Below are positions 53,572 through 61,239 of a DNA stretch of 64,000 bases, in pieces (position 1 is the first letter of the stretch; every line of letters starts with the position of its first letter). The stretch is taken from positions 40,755 to 104,754 of the forward strand of contig NZ_JBEUMS010000021.1 in the NCBI RefSeq assembly GCF_040543805.1. The letters are read 5' to 3'. Origin of the DNA: Arcicella rosea. GTDB lineage: Bacteria > Bacteroidota > Bacteroidia > Cytophagales > Spirosomataceae. The notes under the pieces are model-generated. The model did not search any database. It was given only the letters and a program-made list of their open reading frames with translations, and had not been told where the DNA came from. A program made the position numbers and the translations under genes.

Positions 53572-53604
53572 ACAAGATAAACATTTTTTATTTTTAAAAA
53601 TACC

Positions 53605-53631
53605 TGTAACCTCAAACAAGTTTATCACATC
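53605..53631 (+). promoter_or_regulatory. Candidate ECF promoter of the divergent DUF6249 gene
   Basis: TGTAACC (53605-53611) - 16 nt - CATC (53628-53631), 49 nt before the ATG. It mirrors the minus-strand promoter, and the two TGTAACC boxes form an inverted repeat. Confidence 0.6.
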
Positions 53632-53680
53632 ATATCGGCAAGATTTTAAAAATTCACGAAAACAAAAACTTTTTTATAAC

Positions 53681-54064
53681 ATGGAAAATTTAGATAGCTT
53701 AGTTCCAATTGTAGGAATTATGGTGCCAATTGTTGCAATTATCAGCACCTTCACAATGATTGTATTTTTACGTAAATACGATAATGACGAAAAAATGGCA
53801 ATGATTGCCAAAGGAATCGCTCCACCTGAAAAAAGCACTAAAAACTATAATGTAAACCCAAGCCATTCATTACGTTGGGGCTTTGTTTTAATTGGTTTTG
53901 GTATTGGTTTATTGATGGGAAGCCTGTTGGAAAGCGTATTGAATGTTGATGATGATGTAGCACACTTTTCAATGATTTTCATTTTTGGAGGTTTGGGATT
54001 GTTGGTTTCTTACTTCTATCAAATGAAACTCAATCAAAAAAACTTACCTGATAATAAAGAGTAA
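53681..54064 (+). CDS. DUF6249 membrane protein
   Basis: A 127-residue membrane protein. The ATG at 53681 (MENLDSLVPIVGIMVPIVA) is used; the 41 upstream codons in frame are not coding-like and lie over the promoter. The first helix (about residues 8-30) is followed by a short soluble segment (MIAKGIAPPEKSTKNYN), then two further helices (about 50-75 and 85-108). This matches the DUF6249 pattern. It is probably part of the ECF regulon because of its paired promoter. Role unknown, perhaps envelope-related. Confidence 0.75.
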   Translation: MENLDSLVPIVGIMVPIVAIISTFTMIVFLRKYDNDEKMAMIAKGIAPPEKSTKNYNVNPSHSLRWGFVLIGFGIGLLMGSLLESVLNVDDDVAHFSMIFIFGGLGLLVSYFYQMKLNQKNLPDNKE

Positions 54065-54085
54065 AATCTAATAATTTTCTTTCCC

Positions 54086-54120
54086 AAGGTCCTCAAAATT
54101 CAATTTTGGGGACTTTTATT
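54086..54120 (+). terminator. Terminator of the DUF6249 gene
   Basis: AAGGTCCTCAAAATT pairs with AATTTTGGGGACTTT (two G-U pairs) around a single-base loop boundary, then TATTTTT. Confidence 0.7.
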
Positions 54121-54236
54121 TTTGTCAAAAACATTTTAACATTTCGTTAACAAGTTTTAACATTTTATTGAGAAATACCATCAAGTTTTTGTCGTTATTT
54201 TGACACAACAAATCAGCAATAATACTTTGATTATCA

Positions 54237-54328
54237 ATAAAAGTACATTTTAAGCGTGTCACTCAGATTCGAACTTTTAGCCTCTAGCAATATGGAGCCT
54301 CCAACCTACGGGAACGGAGGCTTTTTTA
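54237..54328 (+). ncRNA. Candidate small RNA or attenuator leader (about 90 nt)
   Basis: Bounded by the promoter-like match at 54199-54229 and the terminator at 54296-54328. Two copies of a CCTC/GCCTCC word (AGCCTC at 54280-54285 and GCCTCC at 54297-54302) could each pair with GGAGGCT (54316-54322), which allows alternative folds as in attenuators. It may be an independent RNA or the leader of the MaoC gene. Confidence 0.4.
54296..54328 (+). terminator. Rho-independent terminator upstream of the MaoC gene
   Basis: AGCCTCC pairs with GGAGGCT, with an inner CC/GG pair, followed by TTTTTTATTG. Confidence 0.8.
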
Positions 54329-54383
54329 TTGTTCATTCAAAAGCCGTAAATTGTGGGCATCATGTTCAACTCAAATATTCACA

Positions 54384-54842
54384 ATGGTAATTTTTAAAGA
54401 CCTTCAAGCGCTAAAAAATAGCATCGGTACAGAAATAGGAACAACCGAATTTACAACGATTACTCAGGAAATGATTAATGATTTTGCGAAAGCAACACAT
54501 GATTTTCAGTGGATTCACGTGGATGAAGCTATGGCAAAGAAGTACTCTCCTTTTCAGCAAACTGTAGCGCATGGTTTTCTGACTTTGGCATTAGCACCTA
54601 AATTTATAGCAGAGCTTTTCAAAGTAGAATCTGTAAAAATGGGTTTGAATTATGGAGCCAATAAAATACGTTTTACTGCTGCTGTTCCTGCGGGAAGTAA
54701 AGTAAGTATGAAAGCTAATATTTTAGAAGCTGAAGAAGTACAACCCAAGGGTTTGAAAGTAACGATGAATTGTATTTTTGAAATTGAAGGAGAAACAAAA
54801 CCTGTCTGCATTGCCGAGTTGATTTCTGTATTTTATGAGTAA
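54384..54842 (+). CDS. MaoC-family (R)-specific enoyl-CoA hydratase
   Basis: A 152-residue hot-dog fold dehydratase. Catalytic motifs are DFQWIHVDEAMAKKYSPF (Asp-His in the A-x-D-x-N/Q-x2-H-x-D pattern at about residues 40-57) and TVAHGFLTLALAPKF. This is the MaoC pattern for hydration of trans-2-enoyl-CoA. The ATG at 54384 (MVIFKDL) is chosen over the open frame start at 54351, whose 11 codons overlap AT-rich leader DNA. It is followed by trpF, probably under its own promoter. Confidence 0.9.
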   Translation: MVIFKDLQALKNSIGTEIGTTEFTTITQEMINDFAKATHDFQWIHVDEAMAKKYSPFQQTVAHGFLTLALAPKFIAELFKVESVKMGLNYGANKIRFTAAVPAGSKVSMKANILEAEEVQPKGLKVTMNCIFEIEGETKPVCIAELISVFYE

Positions 54843-54999
54843 GTAATACAGAGAAAGCAAATGTAGTAGTTTAGAAGAAAAGAAAAACCTTCTTGATAAA
54901 CACTGAGTTTCGGTATTATAATTCAAGTTTATGCGAAAAAATAGATGAATGTTCTGTGATTCTCTCAATTTTTGAGTAATAAAAATCCCTGATTTTCAC

Positions 55000-55007
55000 T
55001 AACTTTG
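55000..55007 (+). promoter_or_regulatory. -7 promoter element of trpF-trpB
   Basis: TAACTTTG matches TAnnTTTG exactly, 50 nt before the trpF ATG. The nearest TTTG upstream is 25 nt away, which is a little far. Confidence 0.5.
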
Positions 55008-55057
55008 TTATTAATCAAGCATAAATAGAATAATAATTAATTGACCACTTCAAAGAT

Positions 55058-55705
55058 ATGAGACTAAAAGTTTGTGGAATGCGTAACTCTGATAATATCA
55101 AAGAGTTATTAGAACTAGGACCCGACTATATGGGTTTTATTTTTTATGAAAAATCAAGCCGTTTTGTAGGAGAAGAATTAGACGAAGAATTGCTAAAATC
55201 ATTTCCACATACGGTAAAAAAAGTAGGTGTTTTTGTGAATGCAACGCAAGCATATATTTTGGATAAAGTGAAAAAGTATGCTTTAGATTATGTGCAGTTA
55301 CATGGTGAAGAAATGCCCGATTTTTGTAGAAACCTCAAATTTAAAGGAGTAAATATCATCAAAGCTTTCTCGGTCGATAATCAATTCAATTTTGGTAAAC
55401 TACTCAATTTTAAACCCTATTGCGATTACTTTTTATTTGATACCAAAGGGGATTTGAAAGGAGGCAACGGTATTACGTTCGATTGGTCGGTTTTACGCCG
55501 ATATGATAACGATAAACCATTTTTTTTGGCCGGGGGCATAGATTTAGATAATGCCGCCCAAGCTAGGGAGTTAGCAGGCTTAAAGATTCATTCGCTGGAT
55601 GTAAACAGTAAATTTGAAATAGCACCAGCGTTGAAAGACATAGAGAAATTAAGTGAATTAATGAAAATAGTAAAACCAACAGAAGCAATCTTAACATCAA
55701 TATGA
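55058..55705 (+). CDS. trpF: Phosphoribosylanthranilate isomerase
   Basis: TrpF performs the Amadori rearrangement in tryptophan synthesis. Visible are LKVCGMRNSDNIKEL (catalytic Cys, residue 5), MGFIFYEKSSRFV, KKVGVFVNAT, VQLHGEE and FLLFDTKGDLKGGNG with the catalytic Asp (FDTKG, about 129). The 215-residue length fits. Its stop overlaps the trpB start as ATGA, so trpB is translationally coupled. Confidence 0.95.
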   Translation: MRLKVCGMRNSDNIKELLELGPDYMGFIFYEKSSRFVGEELDEELLKSFPHTVKKVGVFVNATQAYILDKVKKYALDYVQLHGEEMPDFCRNLKFKGVNIIKAFSVDNQFNFGKLLNFKPYCDYFLFDTKGDLKGGNGITFDWSVLRRYDNDKPFFLAGGIDLDNAAQARELAGLKIHSLDVNSKFEIAPALKDIEKLSELMKIVKPTEAILTSI

Positions 55706-56892
55706 TAGCACCAGAAATATATAACGTAAACGAAAAAGGATATTACGGACAATTTGGTGGAGCATTTATTCCTGAAATGTTGTATCCCAACGTGGAAGAA
55801 TTAAGAGTCTCTTATCTCAGTATCATGGAAGAGCCTTCTTTCAAAGAAGAATTTAATGCTCTTTTGAAAGATTATGTAGGTCGTCCTACTCCTTTATTTT
55901 TGGCAAAACGTCTTTCTGAAAAATATAATACAACGGTTTATTTAAAAAGAGAAGACCTTTGCCATACGGGTGCTCACAAAGTAAACAATACCATCGGGCA
56001 AATATTAATGGCAAAGCGTTTGGGCAAACATAAAATTGTTGCTGAAACAGGTGCTGGTCAACACGGAGTGGCTACTGCTACCGTTTGTGCTTTAATGGGC
56101 TTAGAATGTATCGTTTATATGGGCGAAATAGATATTCAGCGTCAGGCACCAAACGTTGCACGTATGAAAATGCTAGGAGCAAAAGTAGTACCAGCAACTA
56201 GCGGTTCAAAAACATTAAAAGATGCTACCAACGAAGCCATGCGTCACTGGATTAATAATCCTGTTGATACGCATTATATCATTGGTTCGGTAGTGGGTCC
56301 TCACCCCTATCCAGATATGGTTGCTCGTTTTCAGTCGGTGATTTCCGAAGAAATTAAATGGCAGTTAGAAGGGAAAACAGGTAAAACAAATCCAGATTAT
56401 GTAATTGCTTGCGTAGGTGGAGGTTCTAATGCGGCGGGTGCGTTTTATCATTTCTTACACGATGAAGAAACAAAATTAATTGCAGCAGAAGCAGCAGGTC
56501 ATGGTATTAATTCTGGCATGTCAGCAGCAACTACTTTCTTAGGGAAACCAGGAGTTTTGCATGGAAGCAGAAGTATTTTAATGCAAACAGAAGATGGACA
56601 AGTAGTTGAACCACATTCTATTTCAGCAGGTTTGGATTATCCGGGAATTGGACCAATGCACGCTCATTTGTTTGAAAGTAAAAGAGCTACCTTCTTTGAC
56701 GTTACAGACCAAGAAGCAATTGATGCAGCAATGGAGCTTTCTTTATTAGAAGGAATTATTCCAGCGTTAGAATCAGCACATGCTTTGGCAGTTTTACCAA
56801 AATTAGGCGCAAAACCTGATGAAGTAGTAGTAATCAATCTTTCTGGACGTGGCGATAAAGATTTAGAAACATATCAAAAGCATGTCAAATAA
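55702..56892 (+). CDS. trpB: Tryptophan synthase beta subunit
   Basis: TrpB condenses indole with serine using pyridoxal phosphate. Visible are GYYGQFGGAFIPEMLYP (N-terminus), KREDLCHTGAHKVNNTIGQ with the PLP Lys in HKVNNT (about residue 89), ETGAGQHGVATATVCA and the phosphate-binding GGGSNAAG (about 233). The 396-residue length fits. The alpha subunit gene trpA does not follow; a terminator comes immediately after. Confidence 0.97.
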   Translation: MIAPEIYNVNEKGYYGQFGGAFIPEMLYPNVEELRVSYLSIMEEPSFKEEFNALLKDYVGRPTPLFLAKRLSEKYNTTVYLKREDLCHTGAHKVNNTIGQILMAKRLGKHKIVAETGAGQHGVATATVCALMGLECIVYMGEIDIQRQAPNVARMKMLGAKVVPATSGSKTLKDATNEAMRHWINNPVDTHYIIGSVVGPHPYPDMVARFQSVISEEIKWQLEGKTGKTNPDYVIACVGGGSNAAGAFYHFLHDEETKLIAAEAAGHGINSGMSAATTFLGKPGVLHGSRSILMQTEDGQVVEPHSISAGLDYPGIGPMHAHLFESKRATFFDVTDQEAIDAAMELSLLEGIIPALESAHALAVLPKLGAKPDEVVVINLSGRGDKDLETYQKHVK

Positions 56893-56915
56893 TTGATTAG
56901 TAGTTTTTTAGTAAT

Positions 56916-56951
56916 AAAAAGGCTTTCTCTGTTTTCAGGGAAAGCCTTTTT
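56916..56951 (+). terminator. Rho-independent terminator of trpF-trpB
   Basis: AAAAAGGCTTTCTCTG pairs with CAGGGAAAGCCTTTTT (one G-U pair) around a 4-nt loop, ending in a T run. Confidence 0.9.
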
Positions 56952-57012
56952 AATTATTAATTCATATAATTCATATCGCTCAAATCTAATCACTCATAGC
57001 TACAAGCTAATC

Positions 57013-57522
57013 CTAAAACATCAACCACTCTCCTTTTGCACGCATTACTTGCTCAATAACATCTCTTACAGCACCCTTTCCTCCTTTTTGTGGAGAAACA
57101 TAATTGGCGATGGATAGAATCTCTTCACAGGCATCAGCAGGACAAGTAGCAAAAATATCAGGACGAAGCATTACTTCATAATCGGGCAAATCGTCGCCCA
57201 TGTATAAAATATTCTCTTCTGGAATTTCTACATTAGCAAGCCAATCTTGATAAATCTGTAATTTACTTTTTCCACCAGAACCCATAAAGACATAATGAAT
57301 TTTCAGGTTCTGTAATCTTTTGCGTACACCTTCGTGTTTTCCGCCAGTAATCACACAAATACGATAACCAGCCTGTACCGCTCGTTCGATGGCATAACCA
57401 TCTCTGATATGGAAAGTACGATAATGTTCGCCAGTTTCAAGTACATGCACCGAACCGTCGGTCATAACACCATCAATATCAAAGACGAAAGTGGTAATTT
57501 TTTTAAAAGCTTCTAAATTCAT
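57013..57522 (-). CDS. kdsC: 3-deoxy-D-manno-octulosonate 8-phosphate phosphatase (KdsC-like)
   Basis: A 169-residue HAD phosphatase of class IIIA that would release KDO for lipopolysaccharide core. Motifs: FVFDIDGVMTDGSVH (nucleophile Asp), VITGGKHEGV (motif II), and YMGDDLPDYEVM (motif IV). The GYRICVITGG and RDGYAIERAVQAG segments fit KdsC. It shares an ATGA overlap with the upstream DUF2520 gene (57519-57522), so the two are one operon. Confidence 0.92.
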   Translation of the reverse strand: MNLEAFKKITTFVFDIDGVMTDGSVHVLETGEHYRTFHIRDGYAIERAVQAGYRICVITGGKHEGVRKRLQNLKIHYVFMGSGGKSKLQIYQDWLANVEIPEENILYMGDDLPDYEVMLRPDIFATCPADACEEILSIANYVSPQKGGKGAVRDVIEQVMRAKGEWLMF

Positions 57523-58316
57523 TTGTCTCTTTGATGAGCAATCCCTTCGGATAAAGCTCGATAAATATGTTGATAGTCGGGCTGTTGTTTCAAGAAAAGT
57601 AAATGTTGATTAAGGATTTTTTGATCGCCCCGAACGGCAGGCCCTGTTTGTACTTTAAAAATGCTCTTAGCATCTATGGCTTTTTTGAAAGTTTCTTTAA
57701 TTAGCGGTTTTAATAATTCAAACTCTAAATCGTTTTCTTCTAGTAGTTCTTGAGCAATTCCTAAGAGGTGATTGGTGAAGTTACAAGCAAATACTGCTGA
57801 GACATGAAGTATCCTTCTTTCTTCTGAATTAACAGCATAAGTAATGTCTGAAAGTTCTTGACCAAGAGTTATCAACATGTTTTCCACAGTCTCATTTTCG
57901 GATTCAATACAGATAGGAATTGTATTAAAATCCACGTGAAACGTTTTAGAGAAGGTCTGAACAGGGTAAAATACTCCAGTTTTGATAGGAATATCGCTAT
58001 AAACACGGAGCAATTCATCCATATCGTGGAGCGACTTACTCCCAGAAGTGTGGATAAGTATTGCATCTAGTGGAAGCATCAAATGTTTAATAACTTCGGC
58101 AATAGCATCATCAGAAACGCAAAGAAAAAATAATTGAGCATTGGAATTTCTAAAGTCCAATGAATCATGGGCGTTTGCATTGTAAAGCACTTTTGTAAGT
58201 GCCTCAGTATGTTTAGGGTTACGGCTATATACTTCCTCTACACTATGACCTATGTTTTCTAGTGCTTGAGATAGATGCCAAGCTACGTTTCCAGAACCAA
58301 TAAATGAAATTTTCAA
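57519..58316 (-). CDS. DUF2520 Rossmann-fold protein (NAD(P)-binding)
   Basis: A 265-residue protein. The N-terminal Rossmann fold starts KISFIGSGNVAWHLSQALENIGH (in parts), matching NAD(P)-binding GxGxxA/G patterns. The DUF2520 C-terminal domain is seen in RRILHVSAVFACNFTNHLLGIAQELL and TGPAVRGDQKILNQHL (in parts). Orthologues sit beside kdsC in many Bacteroidota, but a reaction has not been established. Likely a pyrroline-5-carboxylate-reductase-related oxidoreductase. Confidence 0.88.
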   Translation of the reverse strand: MKISFIGSGNVAWHLSQALENIGHSVEEVYSRNPKHTEALTKVLYNANAHDSLDFRNSNAQLFFLCVSDDAIAEVIKHLMLPLDAILIHTSGSKSLHDMDELLRVYSDIPIKTGVFYPVQTFSKTFHVDFNTIPICIESENETVENMLITLGQELSDITYAVNSEERRILHVSAVFACNFTNHLLGIAQELLEENDLEFELLKPLIKETFKKAIDAKSIFKVQTGPAVRGDQKILNQHLLFLKQQPDYQHIYRALSEGIAHQRDK

Positions 58317-58436
58317 GATATGTTATTGTGATTAGTGTAGTAGTTGGCGGTTATACTACAGTCAATTAGATAGACAACTCATAATTTAACACAATATTAA
58401 TCAAGGAAATCCTAAAAAAACTCAATTTTCAAGGTT

Positions 58437-58444
58437 TATCTTTG
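58437..58444 (+). promoter_or_regulatory. -7 promoter element of the family 2 glycosyltransferase pair
   Basis: TATCTTTG matches TAnnTTTG and ends 7 nt before the ATG at 58452, so transcription probably begins at or very near the start codon (leaderless message). Confidence 0.65.
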
Positions 58445-58451
58445 TAATACC

Positions 58452-59138
58452 ATGAAAAAAATAGTTGTCATTATTCCTGCTTTTAACGAAGAAAATGCGG
58501 TTGGGATTGTAATTCGTGAAATTCCTAAGCACTTGGTCGCTGAAATCATTGTTGTAAATAATAATTCTAATGACCAAACTGCCCAAATTGCCAAAGAAGC
58601 CGGAGCAACAGTGTTAAACGAAAACCGACAAGGTTACGGCTGGGCTTGTTTGAAGGGAATTGACTATTGTAAACAGCAAAACATCTTGCCAGATATTGTG
58701 GTTTTTATGGATGCTGACCATTCTGATTATCCAGAAGAAATGTCGGCAGTAATTAAACCTATTATCGAACAAAATTTTGACATGGTAATTGGTTCGAGAG
58801 CTTTAGGAAAACGAGAAAGAGGCTCAATGACTCCACAACAAATTTTTGGTAATTGGCTTGCTACCAATCTTATAAAAATATTTTACGGGGTTATTTATAC
58901 AGATTTAGGACCTTTCAGAGCGATTACTTTTGAAAAGCTCATTGCCATGAAAATGCAAGACACTACTTATGGCTGGACGGTAGAAATGCAATTGAAAGCC
59001 GCCAAAATGAAGCTAAAAGTGGTTGAAGTACCCGTTAATTATCGCTCAAGAATTGGAGTTTCTAAAGTTTCTGGAACGCTGAAAGGGACAATCATGGCGG
59101 GATATAAAATTTTAAGTTGGATTTTTAAGTATCTATAA
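58452..59138 (+). CDS. Family 2 glycosyltransferase, dolichyl/polyprenyl-phosphate-glucose synthase-like
   Basis: A 228-residue cytoplasmic GT2 enzyme without membrane helices. Visible are VVIIPAFNEENAVGIVIREI (residues about 4-23, in parts), EIIVVNNNSNDQTAQIAKEAGA (in parts), FMDADHSDYPEEM (DxD motif, Asp-Ala-Asp about residues 86-90), and DLGPFRAITFEKL with YGWTVEMQLKAAK. This layout matches DPM1/DPG synthase-type enzymes. The TTG start of the next gene lies 2 nt after the stop, so the two are coupled. Confidence 0.88.
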   Translation: MKKIVVIIPAFNEENAVGIVIREIPKHLVAEIIVVNNNSNDQTAQIAKEAGATVLNENRQGYGWACLKGIDYCKQQNILPDIVVFMDADHSDYPEEMSAVIKPIIEQNFDMVIGSRALGKRERGSMTPQQIFGNWLATNLIKIFYGVIYTDLGPFRAITFEKLIAMKMQDTTYGWTVEMQLKAAKMKLKVVEVPVNYRSRIGVSKVSGTLKGTIMAGYKILSWIFKYL

Positions 59139-59140
59139 TT

Positions 59141-60598
59141 TTGGACAAACTCATCATTATTCTCTATACAATTCCCCTCTTATTTGTTTTCTGTTATAGT
59201 CTCATACAGCTTGATTTAGTACGTTTATATCTTTTGGCGCATAGGAAAATACAAAGTATTTCAGCAAACAATCAGTCTTCCCAACCATTTATAACGATTC
59301 AATTACCCATTTTTAATGAGCTTTATGTCGTAGAATGTTTGATTGATGCCGTTTGTACAATCAACTATCCTAAAGAATGCCTAGAAATTCAAATTTTAGA
59401 CGATTCTACCGACGAAACCACTGAAATAATCTCGGAAAGGATAAAATACTACCAAAATTTGGGTTTTGACCTTGTTCATATCAGGCGAAATAATCGTGTT
59501 GGATTTAAAGCGGGTGCTTTGGCAGAAGGATTATTGATTGCCAAAGGTGAATTCATTGCCATTTTTGATGCCGATTTTCTGCCTGATAAAACCTTTTTAG
59601 AAAAGACAATCCCATACTTTCAAGATACAAAGATTGGAATGGTACAAACACATTGGACGCACCTCAATCGAAACTTTTCGATGATTACCGATTTGCAAGC
59701 TTTTGGTTTAGATGCACATTTCAGTGTAGAGCAAGTGGGGAGGAATTTTGGCGGGCATTTTATCAACTTTAACGGAACTGCGGGTATTTGGAGAAAAAAT
59801 ACCATCAATGATGCAGGCGGATGGTCGGCAGATACCCTTACAGAAGACCTAGATTTAAGTTATCGGGCGCAATTGAAAGGTTGGAAATTTCATTATTTAG
59901 AAGCATTAGCCTCTCCCGCAGAATTACCCATTGAAATGAATGCCCTGAAAACCCAACAAAGACGTTGGTCGAAGGGTGCGGCAGAATGTGCTCGCAAACA
60001 TTTATGGAATGTCTTGAAGGCTACAAATATTTCATTCACTACTAAAATTCACGCCTTTTTTCACCTCTTGAACTCAGCCGCTTTTATTTGTATGTTGACC
60101 TTATCGGTGCTGAGTGTAGCCATTCAAAGTAATGTTAAAAGTTCAAATCAATACCATTTTTACTTTCAGTTGATTGGCTTTTTCCAGATAAGCTTAGTGT
60201 TTTTAGCCATTTTTTATTGGTTTGGAAACCGAAAGTTTGTCCATTTTGCTGTCTTTTTGATAAAATTTCCTTTGTTTCTATCTTTTATGATGGGGCTTTC
60301 GCTACATAATTCTTTAGCAGTACTAGAAGGCTATTTTGGTAGAAAAACACCATTTGTGCGTACTCCTAAGTTTAATATTGTCAACCAAAGTACATCGTGG
60401 ACAAGTAACAAATACCTATCAGGCACCATCAGCAGTTTAACCATCATAGAATTGTTTTTGATGCTATTTTTCGGCTGGGCATCTTGGCGAGACTGGCAAT
60501 TTCAGGACTATCAATTAATGTTTTTCCACACGATGTTTACCTTCGGTTTTGCTTCCGTAAGTCTGCTTTCTATTTTCCATCAACTCATCCGAAAGTAA
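59141..60598 (+). CDS. Membrane family 2 glycosyltransferase (cellulose-synthase/ceramide-glucosyltransferase-like)
   Basis: A 485-residue processive-type GT2. An N-terminal membrane helix (about residues 2-22) is followed by the catalytic domain: FITIQLPIFNELYVVECLIDA (in parts), LDDSTDETTEII (Asp motif), FDADFLPDKTFL (DxD), TEDLDLSYRAQLKGW (TED base) and the QQRRWSKG motif (about residue 268). Several C-terminal helices follow (about 300-480). The start is a TTG with no nearby ATG, 2 nt after the previous stop. The product glycan or lipid is unknown. Confidence 0.9.
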   Translation: MDKLIIILYTIPLLFVFCYSLIQLDLVRLYLLAHRKIQSISANNQSSQPFITIQLPIFNELYVVECLIDAVCTINYPKECLEIQILDDSTDETTEIISERIKYYQNLGFDLVHIRRNNRVGFKAGALAEGLLIAKGEFIAIFDADFLPDKTFLEKTIPYFQDTKIGMVQTHWTHLNRNFSMITDLQAFGLDAHFSVEQVGRNFGGHFINFNGTAGIWRKNTINDAGGWSADTLTEDLDLSYRAQLKGWKFHYLEALASPAELPIEMNALKTQQRRWSKGAAECARKHLWNVLKATNISFTTKIHAFFHLLNSAAFICMLTLSVLSVAIQSNVKSSNQYHFYFQLIGFFQISLVFLAIFYWFGNRKFVHFAVFLIKFPLFLSFMMGLSLHNSLAVLEGYFGRKTPFVRTPKFNIVNQSTSWTSNKYLSGTISSLTIIELFLMLFFGWASWRDWQFQDYQLMFFHTMFTFGFASVSLLSIFHQLIRK

Positions 60599-60800
60599 AA
60601 AAGCTTAAAACACAAACCTACTATTCCTACAAATCTTAGCCAAAGTTATCGCTTTTTGCAAGGATGTGAATAGCTCCAATCTCCTCTTATTTCAATTTGC
60701 GGGTTTTATATTGAAATTGCGTTAAAAAGATAGCTTGTTGGTTCTTTTTGATGGATTTGGCTATGAAAAAGAGGGGTTGGCGGGTTGCTTAGAGGGTTGG

Positions 60801-61199
60801 CTAGCCTTTGTTGATAGCAATATTGCCTCCACTAATACCTTGAAAACTATAATTTCCATCACCTGTTACAGTCATTGTGTTGGTATTAGTGTTGCCAGTT
60901 TTTGTTGCAATAATTTGTGCCATTTCTTGTAGCCATTTTTTAGCTTCTGGATTATCTTCTATTTCCGAAGCGATGGCAGCTTTTACAGCTTCTTGCTTGG
61001 CTTGGCTATCGGGGTTTTCTTTTAGTTTCTGAATAATTTTCTCCTCAGAACCATCTTCTTTTAAAAAGATAGGACGTATCCAATTGACAGTAGCTTCTGT
61101 AAAATCATCAAAAAAGGTTTTTACAGATTGATTATCTTTCAATTTTGTTGCAAGGTAAGTAACTATACTGGCGATGGCAGTTGTAGTAATGGGTTCCAT
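60801..61199 (-). CDS. Small effector-like protein with Bell-like helical domain and C-terminal amyloid-signalling motif
   Basis: A 132-residue protein downstream of an NLR-like NTPase gene (40 nt gap, same direction). An N-terminal hydrophobic/amphipathic helix (ITTTAIASIVTYLATKL, residues 4-20) is followed by a helical domain ending near residue 97, with the end segment LKENPDSQAKQEAVKAAI and EAKKWLQEMAQIIA. This profile recalls Bell domains, bacterial relatives of fungal HeLo cell-death domains. A Thr/Asn linker precedes the C-terminal motif GDGNYSFQGISGGNIAI (residues 113-129), which lines up with the N-terminal motif of the NTPase. Function is inferred: membrane-acting executioner. Confidence 0.75.
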   Translation of the reverse strand: MEPITTTAIASIVTYLATKLKDNQSVKTFFDDFTEATVNWIRPIFLKEDGSEEKIIQKLKENPDSQAKQEAVKAAIASEIEDNPEAKKWLQEMAQIIATKTGNTNTNTMTVTGDGNYSFQGISGGNIAINKG

Positions 61200-61239
61200 A
61201 ACACATCTTTTTTAAAATTGAATAGTTTATTTTTAAAAT

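Larger units (their letters stand above)
54065..54383. other. Intergenic region with two terminators and a possible small transcript
   Basis: After the terminator at 54086-54120 lies an AT-rich stretch with a good promoter match (TTTG 54199-54202, 20 nt, then TACTTTG 54223-54229, one base short of the TAnnTTTG consensus). A second terminator at 54296-54328 follows, so a transcript of about 90 nt is possible. No protein frame is apparent. Confidence 0.45.

Noticed and set aside
54255..54275. TTCGAA-containing sequence resembling a tRNA T-loop
   Set aside because: The flanking bases do not pair as a T-stem, and no acceptor, D or anticodon arm could be drawn.
60735..60932. A plus-strand reading frame overlapping the effector-like gene
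   Set aside because: It lies antisense to a gene with clear context, contains no recognised motif and has low-complexity composition.
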